Assembly: GCA_018780435.1 (NCBI GenBank)
Contig: JADMJS010000055.1
Location: 1 to 33,743, forward strand
Length of the DNA stretch: 33,743 bases
From: Myxococcales bacterium
Lineage (GTDB): Bacteria > Myxococcota_A > UBA9042 > GCA-2863065
Reading direction: 5' to 3'
Below the pieces are notes generated by a model, which was given only the letters and a program-made list of their open reading frames with translations, ran no database searches and had not been told where the DNA came from. The translations under genes and the position numbers were made by a program. Below, one piece after another: positions 27,251 to 33,743 of the stretch. Positions within the stretch are counted from its first letter, which is position 1; the number at the start of each line of letters is the position of its first letter.

Positions 27251-27766
27251 AGCCGCCTCGAATTGGACCTGTCTCATGGCGCTTCGCCGGTCGCGGGGTG
27301 CTCCCCGGACTCGGGGAAGACGTCGATGCCGAGGTGTCCTGCACAGTCCTGGCCGAGCTTTAGGAGCTTCTGGACGCAGGCGTCGTGGAACCCGCTTGAT
27401 CGCGGGGGCGTTCGACTTCGAGGGTAACTTCGGCCCGGTAGCGGCGCACAAAGATTGGGGCGAAGCAGGCGGCGAGCGCTGGCTCGTGAGCGATCATGGC
27501 CTTAAGGACGTGGCGCTTCGAGCAGCCCGCTCGTCGCAATGCTTGTGCTGTGCATCGCGATGATCCTTCCAGCTTCGGCTGAGTCGGCCACGCTGAGGGC
27601 GCGAGTAGCAGCGCCGCCGATGGCGCAGGCAGCGATCACACAGGCGGAGGCGGCGCTGGTGGAGTAGCTCCTGGACGCGGTGCTTGAAGCTCTCCCAGTT
27701 GGGCGCGGCGATGTCGTCGTCGTGGCGTCGATGTAGATTTCGCTGGGCACGCTCAGGGCGTCGCTC

Positions 27767-28357
27767 TCAGGGGCCGCCGGAGGTGAGTCGCCAGTGCAAC
27801 GCAATGAGCTCGTGGCGGCTCGACACACCGGCCTTTCGGAAGATCGCAGCGAGGTGCTGTTCCACCATCGAGACGGAGATCTCGATGCGGGTGGCGATGG
27901 ACTTGTTCGTGTCGCCGGCGATCACGCGAGCCATGACTTCGCTCTGTCGTTTCGACAGGTTCCAGTCGGCGGCGACGGAGACTCTCGTCGGGGTGGTCGA
28001 CGGAACATCGGCCGCATCGAGCAGCAACGCCGTCGGCCGGCCCTGCACGTGGATCTCCGGCAGTGGCACCTGTCGTAGGGCGCCCGCGGCAAGCAGGCGG
28101 GCGCACGCGGTCGTCGGGGGCTCGTCGGGCCTCCGGACTCGGTCGAGGAGAAGTCTCGCTGCGGGGCTGGCGTGAATGAGGGCTAGGTCATCATCGATGC
28201 TGTGGACGAGGATGGCGGGTCCTGGCCAAGCATCGAGGATAGCTCGGGCGAGTTCGCCGTTGGCTGCCGTCGTGACGGCGATGCTCCTTGGTGCCTCTGC
28301 TTCGCGTGGGGTTTGTTCCTGCACAGACCGACCGGTGCGATTTTGGTGGTTCGTCAT
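27767..28357 (-). CDS. LuxR/NarL-type transcriptional regulator with PAS-like N-terminal region
   Basis: 196 residues starting at ATG 28357. The C-terminal part (about 132-188) is a typical LuxR/GerE helix-turn-helix: LSKRQSEVMARVIAGDTNKS, then IATRIEISVSMVEQHLAAIFRKAG with the 'S..MVEQHL..IF.K' recognition helix. The N-terminal part (about 38-118) has a PAS-like pattern (AILDAWPGPAILVHS, then LALIHASPAARLLL). No receiver domain with a phosphorylatable Asp and no acyl-homoserine-lactone domain is apparent, so the input signal is unknown. The gene lies upstream of, and in the same direction as, the giant operon, with a 703-bp gap. A lux-box-like dyad sits 40 bp before its start codon, which suggests self-regulation. 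It is the only regulator in the window and the best candidate controller of the operon. Confidence 0.88.
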   Translation of the reverse strand: MTNHQNRTGRSVQEQTPREAEAPRSIAVTTAANGELARAILDAWPGPAILVHSIDDDLALIHASPAARLLLDRVRRPDEPPTTACARLLAAGALRQVPLPEIHVQGRPTALLLDAADVPSTTPTRVSVAADWNLSKRQSEVMARVIAGDTNKSIATRIEISVSMVEQHLAAIFRKAGVSSRHELIALHWRLTSGGP

Positions 28358-28396
28358 GCGTAGGCGCGAGATTAGGGTACGTTCGAACCTTTAGAT

Positions 28397-28416
28397 ACCT
28401 GGGGAAGACCACAGGT
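28397..28416. promoter_or_regulatory. Lux-box-like dyad upstream of the LuxR-type gene
   Basis: The 20-bp element reads ACCTGGGGAAGACCACAGGT on the plus strand. Seven of ten base pairs are symmetric (perfect outer ACCTG/CAGGT arms). The opposite strand matches the Vibrio fischeri lux box at 13 of 20 positions by my alignment. It lies 40 bp before the start of the regulator gene. A possible -10 hexamer, TATCTA, overlaps its downstream edge (28392-28397). The binding protein is inferred. Confidence 0.4.
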
Positions 28417-28910
28417 GTACGCGTCGGACTTCGGGCTGATTCGATCTGTGGCGCCGGGTGGCTTGGCCCCCCACCCCCCGGCCGGATAAGGCTTCGTTTG
28501 GACGTGTGGATGCGGACGTGGCGTAGGGTGGTGGTCGCCAGTTCAGATTGCCTCTCCCATCGTGATCGCGTCGCTGCGGCCGGGTTCGACGACCACTCGT
28601 CCTAGGAGCGAGCGCAGGCCGAGCTCGATTCTGGCACCGTTCCGAGCTTGTCGCCAAGCCGCGACGCCGACACTCGCAACGCCAGCAGCGCGGCGGATTC
28701 GGGGTGACGCTAGATCATTGCTGTATGATAATGTACATAGCCTATATGAAATATAACCAGGCTCTAAATTGCTGGATAATAGTAGCAGCCCGGCCCGGTC
28801 GGCCTGAAACCGCCTGGTGGACAGTGTCTTTCAATTATGGCTGACGGAGAGACTCTCCAGTGATCATCCAGAGAGAAAGCCGGAGAGAGAGCCTCAAGCT
28901 CGATCTGGGT
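28417..28910. other. Intergenic region between the regulator and the EF-hand-like lipoprotein gene
   Basis: About 490 bp with no gene I can support. It contains an AT-rich patch (about 28710-28790) in otherwise G+C-rich DNA and a short perfect dyad at 28846-28858. The region lies downstream of one leftward gene and upstream of another, so it should hold a terminator and a promoter. I could not locate either with confidence. Confidence 0.5.
28846..28858. repeat. Perfect 13-bp dyad GGAGAG-A-CTCTCC
   Basis: GGAGAG and CTCTCC are separated by a single A, about 53 bp past the stop codon of the leftward lipoprotein gene. The tight centre and the lack of a following T-run on the minus strand argue against a classical terminator. 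A protein site or chance are alternatives. Confidence 0.3.
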
Positions 28911-30218
28911 TTACTCAGGCTCCGGGTGGACGAGAGCGCCGACGGGTGTCGTCCTTAGAATCACCCCGAAGCTCAGTGCGTCTTGTATGCCGTCGAGATC
29001 GAGGTCGATGTCTGGAACGAAGCTCGTGCCGAACTGGCCCAAGTTCCCAAAGAACGCGAAGGTTTGGCATGAGGCGTCGCCACAGGGTTCCTTGGGCGCC
29101 AACGGCACGGAGTCGCGCATGACGATACTCTCAGGATTCGTTTCCGAGAGTCCAAAGATCGCGCCCTCCAGACCCCAGCATCCACAATGTCGTTCGAAAT
29201 GGCCATTCAGCGCGTCGACGAACGTGCTCATCGGGATACCTCCTCCGACTTGAATCCGGAACTCGTCGCCGGCACGTTCGATGGCGAGTCTGGCCCGCAC
29301 CACGGGGATGTCGAGACTCGTACTACCAATGGTGAACGGAAAAACGAGCTGTCGTGCTTCGACAGTCCAGGGGCCGGTGGGTCCACCGAACAACCGTGTC
29401 CTGCTTAGGGGAATCTGGGTGCCAGGAACGTAAGACGCAGCCCTGCCCACGAACGCGGAATCGGGTGGGGGGGGGAAGGGGTCGAAATGGACATAGCCGA
29501 CATCTCTATCTGCGCGAATGAACCAGACTCGTGGGTCAGGTGGAGCGGTCGTGGCCATGATGAGGTTGAGGTAAGAATCGCGGATTGTCGTCGCCACGAC
29601 TGAATCGACGTCCGGAAATCCCAGCTCGAACGAGGCCGCGGCGGCTGCATTCCCAAGTCCGTTATCTGCGATGCTGTCGCCATCGATGTCGAAGCAGCAG
29701 TTGCCGTCCGCAACGACGACATCGAACGCGAAGTGAAGGCTCACGTCGGTCGGTATGCCGTCATCGTCAGTGATGCACGCTCCGAGGTGACATAGGTCGT
29801 CGCCACAATCGGTGTCGGGTGTTCCTGTTGGCACGCACACGAAGGCGCCTTCGAAGGCGGACTCGGGTTTCGTATGGGTGACGAACCCTGAAGCATTCGG
29901 TCCCGTGCAGATTCGCTCCGGGACGAGCGGGCACGGGCTACTGGTCGCTTCCTGGTCGCCAAGATCCTCTGCGGTCGCGTTGAGCGCCGGTGCATCGGCA
30001 GCGTCTTCGGCGCCGTCCACCTCGTCGATGCCGAGAGTGGTCTCTGAAGGTGGAACGTCAGTCGCCGACGGAGCTCGAGCGAGCTGGTCGTCGCTTAAGA
30101 CGTCCACCGGCGCAGACGAAGGAGTGGCGTCCACACTGCAGCCTAGCGAAGCGGCTCCGGCGAGAATCAAGGACGGGGTGATCCGCTCGACGAACCGAGT
30201 CCATGGGGTAAACCTCAT
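28911..30218 (-). CDS. Surface lipoprotein with EF-hand-like aspartate loops, function unknown
   Basis: 435 residues. A lipoprotein-type signal ends at AASLGC (Cys27). An acidic, Ser/Thr/Pro-rich tether runs to about residue 90. A folded domain then carries two aspartate-rich loops: DIDGDSIADN (177-186) and DIDLDLDGIQDALSFG (403-418). Both resemble EF-hand or thrombospondin-type-3 calcium loops. A cysteine pair pattern (CPLVPERIC, CGDDLCHLGAC, HCGCW) suggests disulfides. Nothing points to an enzyme. The coding strand has a run of eight C at 29467-29474 within FPPPPDS, a possible slippage site. The gene is divergent from the beta-helix lipoprotein gene, and a decayed copy of its 3' end lies at 32425-32661. 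G+C is lower than in the giant operon. The start ATG at 30218 has no clear ribosome binding site. Confidence 0.8.
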   Translation of the reverse strand: MRFTPWTRFVERITPSLILAGAASLGCSVDATPSSAPVDVLSDDQLARAPSATDVPPSETTLGIDEVDGAEDAADAPALNATAEDLGDQEATSSPCPLVPERICTGPNASGFVTHTKPESAFEGAFVCVPTGTPDTDCGDDLCHLGACITDDDGIPTDVSLHFAFDVVVADGNCCFDIDGDSIADNGLGNAAAAASFELGFPDVDSVVATTIRDSYLNLIMATTAPPDPRVWFIRADRDVGYVHFDPFPPPPDSAFVGRAASYVPGTQIPLSRTRLFGGPTGPWTVEARQLVFPFTIGSTSLDIPVVRARLAIERAGDEFRIQVGGGIPMSTFVDALNGHFERHCGCWGLEGAIFGLSETNPESIVMRDSVPLAPKEPCGDASCQTFAFFGNLGQFGTSFVPDIDLDLDGIQDALSFGVILRTTPVGALVHPEPE

Positions 30219-30393
30219 GTGGCATCGTTACCAGTTGAGCCGAGGCACCTCAAGCGGGGACTCCTCGGGAGCAAAGAACAGGCGAACTGCGCGCCGAGCC
30301 TACTCAGTAGACGACCGACGCACGTGCTCATGGCAGCGATCACCTCGGGGGGTTCGACTTGACGGAGGAGCGTCGGGTCAGCGATCGTAGCGT
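30219..30393. promoter_or_regulatory. Divergent promoter region between two lipoprotein genes
   Basis: The 175-bp space separates divergent start codons and must drive both genes. A purine-rich GGAGGAG lies at 30364-30370, but 23 bases before the rightward ATG, too far for an ideal ribosome binding site. I found no convincing -35/-10 pair or dyad. Confidence 0.4.
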
Positions 30394-32307
30394 ATGTTGA
30401 CGTGGAACAGGTTGTGGCTTGGCGTGCTACTGGGGGCAATGGCATGCCGGCGGGAGGCCGGTTCCGACGTAGGATCAAGTACGGGCGGCGATTCGGTCGC
30501 GGACCGTGTCGGCACGTCTACTGACTCCGGATCGGGCTCCGAGGAGAAGACGGAAGACGCTGACGTCGAGGGCTCGGGCCAAGGGTGGTTGTCACCGCCC
30601 GAGATCCACGTTGAGCCGCCCGTGGCCGCGGGAATCAGCGGTTGCGCTCCTGTCTTCGTCGGAGTCGATGGTGCGTGTCGTCCGTCGGCAGCGGCGTGCG
30701 CCATCGACGAGCTCGTCAGTCCTTCTCGTGGCTGTGTCGTCCCAGACGAGGTCGAGCTCCCGGTCGAGACACCCAAGTGGGTCGTATATGCTGACGACGA
30801 CGTCGAGTTGGGGCTTGGTCCCGGTCTCGCAGAGGTTCTCGAACAAGCTCCCGATGGCGCGACGGTTTGGCTACGCCCAGGCCGAATTCGAGGCGGGGTC
30901 GACATCACGCGAGACGTCATCCTGCAAGGAGCAGGCGCCCGTCGAACGGTGATCTACGGCGACGACGACGTGGCCTACGTAGTGAACGCCGAGGCTGGCG
31001 ATGTCACGTTGCGAGACGTGACCATCGAGGCGGCGCGCAGAGGCATCGAGGGTAGTAACGTCGCCACTGTCACAATCGAACGGTCGCTGCTTTCGGGTGA
31101 CGACCCGATCAAGTGGGGGCCAAGAGAGATATCACTCCGGGATGTTCGAGTCACGTCCAGCAGGCGATCGGCGATAGACGTTGGCCCATCCAAGATATCC
31201 CTCGAACGCGTCGCCCTGCCAGTTCCCACCGAAACGGACTCGCCAACAATCTCGGTCGCAGGCAGCGCCGTGGGCATCATCGTTATCGAAGACTCGATCG
31301 TTGAGGGCAGGATCGTCTCGTTTTCGCCTCAGAGCATGCAGGTGGTCAATTCCGTCCTGGGGCGGCTCGGAGTGCCCTGCTCGGAGGTGACTTTCGAGAC
31401 CTCTCTCGTGGGCTCCATTCACTGTCCCCTCGACGGAGGCGCGCTCAAGCTGCGGCAGACAGTGGCGGGCGTCGTGCAAGGTGCCAGTCGGACGACCATC
31501 GTCGACGCACTTCTCGGGGAACCGAACGCGCCGAGCCTTCAGCCCGGGGGCAGCGTCTTATTGCTCGGTATCACGTCTGCGCAGTTGACCCGAGTCGAGA
31601 TCGCGGGGTCAGGAGACGTCGTCAGGCTCAGTCGTCCGGCAGAGAATGCCGAGAAGGTGAGACTGACCGATGTCCGTATTCGGCATGCTCGCAGGTCAGG
31701 AGAGTGGCCCGGCGTGGGCATCCGGGCTCAGGACGGAGGTGGGCTCGACCTCGCCAATGTTGTGATCGAGGGATTCGATAGCACCGCCATTCAAGCGTTT
31801 GCGCTCGACCTCACAGCAAGAGATGTGCTCATCGACGGCACTGACAAGGTCGATGACTCACCCGTCTCGTTCCGGTTCGGCATCGTCGCTGGCGGCAAAT
31901 GCACGATCGAGCTCGAACGCGTTGTCCTTAGAGCTACTCGCGGGCTGGGCGGGTGGTTCAAAGGTGGGAGCCTTGTCGTGCGGGACGTCTGGGTGGATGG
32001 CGTGGACGAGGGCATCGTCGTCGATCTCTCCCAGGGCGTGATTGAAGGACTGGCAGATGGGATCCTCTTGGCCGACGGCGTGACATCCGACCTTGATGGT
32101 CTGTTCGTGTGTGGGGCGAAGCGCGCGTCTCTTCACAGCTATGATGCGACAGGGACCCTAAAGAGGGGCGCGTTTCGTGACTGCGAGTACGGCTTCCTGA
32201 CGCCAAGCTCCCTCGAAGGCTGGGCACTCGCTCCGATCGAGAACGGCTGCGACATGCCCATAGGTAGCAAGCTTGAGCTGGCAACGCCGACTCGACTGCG
32301 GCTGTGA
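30394..32307 (+). CDS. Lipoprotein with predicted right-handed parallel beta-helix
   Basis: 637 residues. The lipoprotein signal is MLTWNRLWLGVLLGAMAC (Cys18), followed by a long Gly/Ser/Asp/Glu tether to about residue 65. A small cysteine-containing segment (CAPVFVGVDGACRPSAAAC) comes next. From about 125 the protein opens as beta-helix proteins do: a 'VWLRPGRIRGGVDITRDVIL' strand cap with LQGAGARRTVIYGDD. It then repeats short strands with V-x-I/L-x-D/N-x-x-I rungs (for example VTLRDVTIEAARRGIEG, ISLRDVRVTSSRRSAIDVG, LVVRDVWVDGVDEGIVV) almost to the C-terminus. This is the pectin-lyase/PbH1 fold, seen in adhesins and polysaccharide-binding or -cleaving proteins. No catalytic pattern is evident, so a binding role is more likely. 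A probable surface location is inferred from the lipobox and tether. A downstream start codon is possible because no good ribosome binding site precedes 30394. Confidence 0.83.
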   Translation: MLTWNRLWLGVLLGAMACRREAGSDVGSSTGGDSVADRVGTSTDSGSGSEEKTEDADVEGSGQGWLSPPEIHVEPPVAAGISGCAPVFVGVDGACRPSAAACAIDELVSPSRGCVVPDEVELPVETPKWVVYADDDVELGLGPGLAEVLEQAPDGATVWLRPGRIRGGVDITRDVILQGAGARRTVIYGDDDVAYVVNAEAGDVTLRDVTIEAARRGIEGSNVATVTIERSLLSGDDPIKWGPREISLRDVRVTSSRRSAIDVGPSKISLERVALPVPTETDSPTISVAGSAVGIIVIEDSIVEGRIVSFSPQSMQVVNSVLGRLGVPCSEVTFETSLVGSIHCPLDGGALKLRQTVAGVVQGASRTTIVDALLGEPNAPSLQPGGSVLLLGITSAQLTRVEIAGSGDVVRLSRPAENAEKVRLTDVRIRHARRSGEWPGVGIRAQDGGGLDLANVVIEGFDSTAIQAFALDLTARDVLIDGTDKVDDSPVSFRFGIVAGGKCTIELERVVLRATRGLGGWFKGGSLVVRDVWVDGVDEGIVVDLSQGVIEGLADGILLADGVTSDLDGLFVCGAKRASLHSYDATGTLKRGAFRDCEYGFLTPSSLEGWALAPIENGCDMPIGSKLELATPTRLRL

Positions 32308-32424
32308 CGCGTAGGCGACGCAGGGGAGCTGGTGGAGCGGCCTGCACGGCGCCGCGCGGCCCGACTCTCACGTACTTGCTCGTCGAGTGCGATGCGACGC
32401 AGACCCCACCGACGTCACACTTAA

Positions 32425-32661
32425 GATGACCGGTTTGTCGATGGCGACATCGCCCCGAGAGAGCCGCTCTCGCAATTGCACGGCCGAGCCGTGCGCTGTC
32501 GAGCATTCTGCACGGACTCTTCGCTCCTTGCGCACCCGGGTGGCTTCAGCGAGCTGGTCGTCCCGGACCTCGACATCGACGGAAACGGCATTAAGTACGC
32601 GATGACCTTCGGCCTCTGACTCACGCCGACTCCCGTCGCGGACCACCCGCGACTAGAATGA
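32425..32661 (+). pseudogene. Decayed 3' fragment of a paralogue of the EF-hand-like lipoprotein gene
   Basis: One plus-strand frame reads ...GFSELVVPDLDIDGNGIKYA and then MTFGL, stop (TGA 32617-32619), LTPTPVADHPRLE, stop (32659-32661). This aligns with the end of the 435-residue lipoprotein encoded on the other strand: FGTSFVPDIDLDLDGIQDAL, SFGVILRTTPVGALVHPEPE. The Asp loop, the FG and the HP..E end are shared, and the final stop falls at the matching place. The internal TGA, the lack of a start and the poor match upstream of 32530 show it is broken. It sits about 115 bp after the beta-helix gene, in inverted orientation to its intact relative. Confidence 0.62.
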
Positions 32662-33035
32662 GTCGACCTCGCGCTCATTGAGGGCGATCGTCCGCGAGTG
32701 CTCAAGGCCCATGGCGAGTCCTACTTGAGCGGCGGGGACCGTCGCCGCGCCTGCCGCGTAGGCCTGCGGCGTCTGGTCGCGGAGCGTTCGGGTGGTCCCT
32801 GCGGCGCTCGCTCGGCAGCTCCACCGGGGGACGCGGCGCGAACTAGGAAGTCGATGGGGTGTGAGCCGGCGGGTGGCTCTCGCCGCGACGGCAGAGCGCT
32901 CCATGGCAGCGGAGTCCGCGAGGCACCATACGCTCAACGCGTCATAGGCCGAAGTCGAGCACATCGTCAACCGCTGTTGCCTCTGACTCGAACTAGCACG
33001 TTGCCCAGCCCGCCCCCAGCCGATACCCTCTTGGC
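32662..33035. other. Intergenic region before the Rpn-type gene
   Basis: About 370 bp with no gene I can support. A minus-strand open frame (32653-33081) has an Ala/Arg-rich composition, no family likeness and overlaps the start of the next gene, so I leave it uncalled. The region may be further debris from the neighbouring pseudogene or from insertion events. Confidence 0.45.
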
Positions 33036-33743
33036 GTGGTCGAGCACGACGCCATCTACAAACAGCTCTTCGCCCATCCACGGATGGTCGCTGATCTCAT
33101 TGCGGGTTTCGTTCGCGAGCCGTGGGTCGCTTCGCTCGACTTCTCGACGCTGGAGCGGCTTCCCGCGTCGTTCATCGCCGCCGATCGCCGACGTCGCGAC
33201 TCCGACATGGTCTGGCGAGCGCGGCTCGGCGCCGACTGGGTGTACCTCTACGTCGTGCTGGAGTTTCAGGCCTCGGTCGACGCTGACATGGCCCTTCGGC
33301 TTCTGGTGTACACGGGGTTACTGCTGCAAGACCTCATTGCGCGCGGTCAGATCCCATCCGGCGGGCCGTACCCACCGGTGCTCCCGCTGGTGTTTTACAC
33401 TGGCGACCGACGTTGGCTCGCCTCGACCTCGCTTGAGGATCAACGACCACCCTTGCCGCCCGAGCTAGTCCCTTACCAGCTCAGTTGTCGCTATGTCCTG
33501 CTCGACGAAGGTCGTCTGCCGGAGAGTGACCTGCCCGGCCCCGAGAACCTCGTGGGCCTGGTCGTACGGGCCGACCAGGCCTCGGAGCTCCACGCGCTGC
33601 GTCGGGTCGTGCGGAGCCTGCTGGCGCATTTACAAGCTCCCGAATTCTCGGAGCTGAAACGCGCCATCCTGAGCTGGGCTCGTAGTCTTCTGAGGCCGGC
33701 CCTCGGGGACGTCCAACCGGCGCTGGTCGAAGCTGTCATCCAT
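33036..33743 (+). CDS. Rpn/YhgA-type nuclease (transposase_31 family), partial at right edge
   Basis: The 236 codons present start at GTG 33036, the first usable start after an in-frame TAG about 45 bp upstream. The product begins MVEHDAIYKQLFAHPRMVAD and continues with ADRRRRDSDMVWRARLG, VYLYVVLEFQASVDADMALR and LLVYTGLLLQDLI. This is the hallmark of the Rpn recombination-promoting nuclease / YhgA-like family (PF04754). It has a PD-(D/E)XK-type core, with Asp57 and E76-x-Q78 as likely active-site residues. Family members are about 280-340 residues, so the last third is probably missing. They are linked to DNA rearrangement and, in some cases, phage defence. It appears unrelated to the lipoproteins beside it, and its position next to a decayed gene suggests a recombination-prone spot. 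Confidence 0.85.
   Translation, partial: MVEHDAIYKQLFAHPRMVADLIAGFVREPWVASLDFSTLERLPASFIAADRRRRDSDMVWRARLGADWVYLYVVLEFQASVDADMALRLLVYTGLLLQDLIARGQIPSGGPYPPVLPLVFYTGDRRWLASTSLEDQRPPLPPELVPYQLSCRYVLLDEGRLPESDLPGPENLVGLVVRADQASELHALRRVVRSLLAHLQAPEFSELKRAILSWARSLLRPALGDVQPALVEAVIH

Larger units (their letters stand above)
27064..27766. other. Intergenic region upstream of the operon (about 700 bp)
   Basis: This is the leader and probable promoter region of the leftward operon. It holds a GGAGG ribosome binding site (27073-27077), a 25-bp imperfect dyad (27226-27250) and nothing else I can defend. Short open frames on both strands at 27276-27828 have no recognisable product, no ribosome binding site and overlap each other. 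One leftward frame reads as a basic, Cys/His-containing peptide that could be a gene remnant, but I cannot identify it. Confidence 0.6.

Noticed and set aside
27276..27828. Possible small gene or transposase remnant upstream of the operon
   Set aside because: Several short frames overlap, including a basic Cys/His-containing leftward one, but none has a family motif, ribosome binding site or clear homology to an insertion sequence.
28631..28660. Sigma-54-type promoter starting at a TGGCAC box
   Set aside because: The required TTGC-type box at the correct spacing is missing.
28846..28858. Rho-independent terminator for the leftward lipoprotein gene
   Set aside because: The dyad has a one-base centre and is not followed by a T-run on the transcribed strand.
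32653..33081. 142-codon minus-strand frame
   Set aside because: It overlaps the start of the well-supported Rpn-type gene, has Arg/Ala-rich composition and no recognisable domain.

Overview
The window is high-GC DNA (about 65-68% G+C by hand count in the large genes). It carries very large secreted proteins built from cysteine-rich repeats, MopE-type 'CDGxDNDCDG' motifs, Dictyostelium-type CTDC repeats and many lipoprotein signal peptides. That combination fits a deltaproteobacterial/Myxococcota-type genome. The taxon is inferred from style, not from a marker gene.

Positions 1-27063 hold one leftward gene cluster of eight genes with junctions of +9, -4, -4, -4, -1, +15 and +6 bp, almost certainly a single transcription unit. 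In order of transcription it encodes: (i) a 2241-residue lipoprotein with a cysteine-rich front and a C-terminus that resembles the TcB-binding end of insecticidal TcA proteins; (ii) a lipoprotein ending in a cohesin-like domain; (iii) a secreted protein with an N-terminal dockerin-like domain; (iv) a 2174-residue lipoprotein with about 49 CTDC repeats and two cohesin-like domains; (v) a secreted protein with one dockerin-like and three cohesin-like domains; (vi) a 2117-residue secreted protein with dockerin-like, beta-helix, fibrinogen-like and FGE/sulfatase-modifying-factor-like domains; (vii) a small exported protein; (viii) the start of an SpvB/TcB/Rhs-type protein that runs off the left edge. 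My reading is a surface-anchored assembly. The cohesin-bearing lipoproteins would be anchors, protein v an adaptor scaffold and proteins iii and vi the docked subunits, all encoded between two Tc/Rhs-like partners. This is a hypothesis from domain likeness and gene order.

Positions 27064-28910 hold a candidate control region, a LuxR-type regulator (27767-28357, same strand, upstream of the operon) and a lux-box-like dyad in front of that regulator. Positions 28911-32661 hold two divergent surface lipoprotein genes, one with EF-hand-like motifs and one predicted beta-helix, followed by a decayed inverted paralogue of the first. An Rpn/YhgA-type nuclease gene (PF04754) runs off the right edge from 33036. 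No tRNA, rRNA, CRISPR array or intact insertion sequence was seen.
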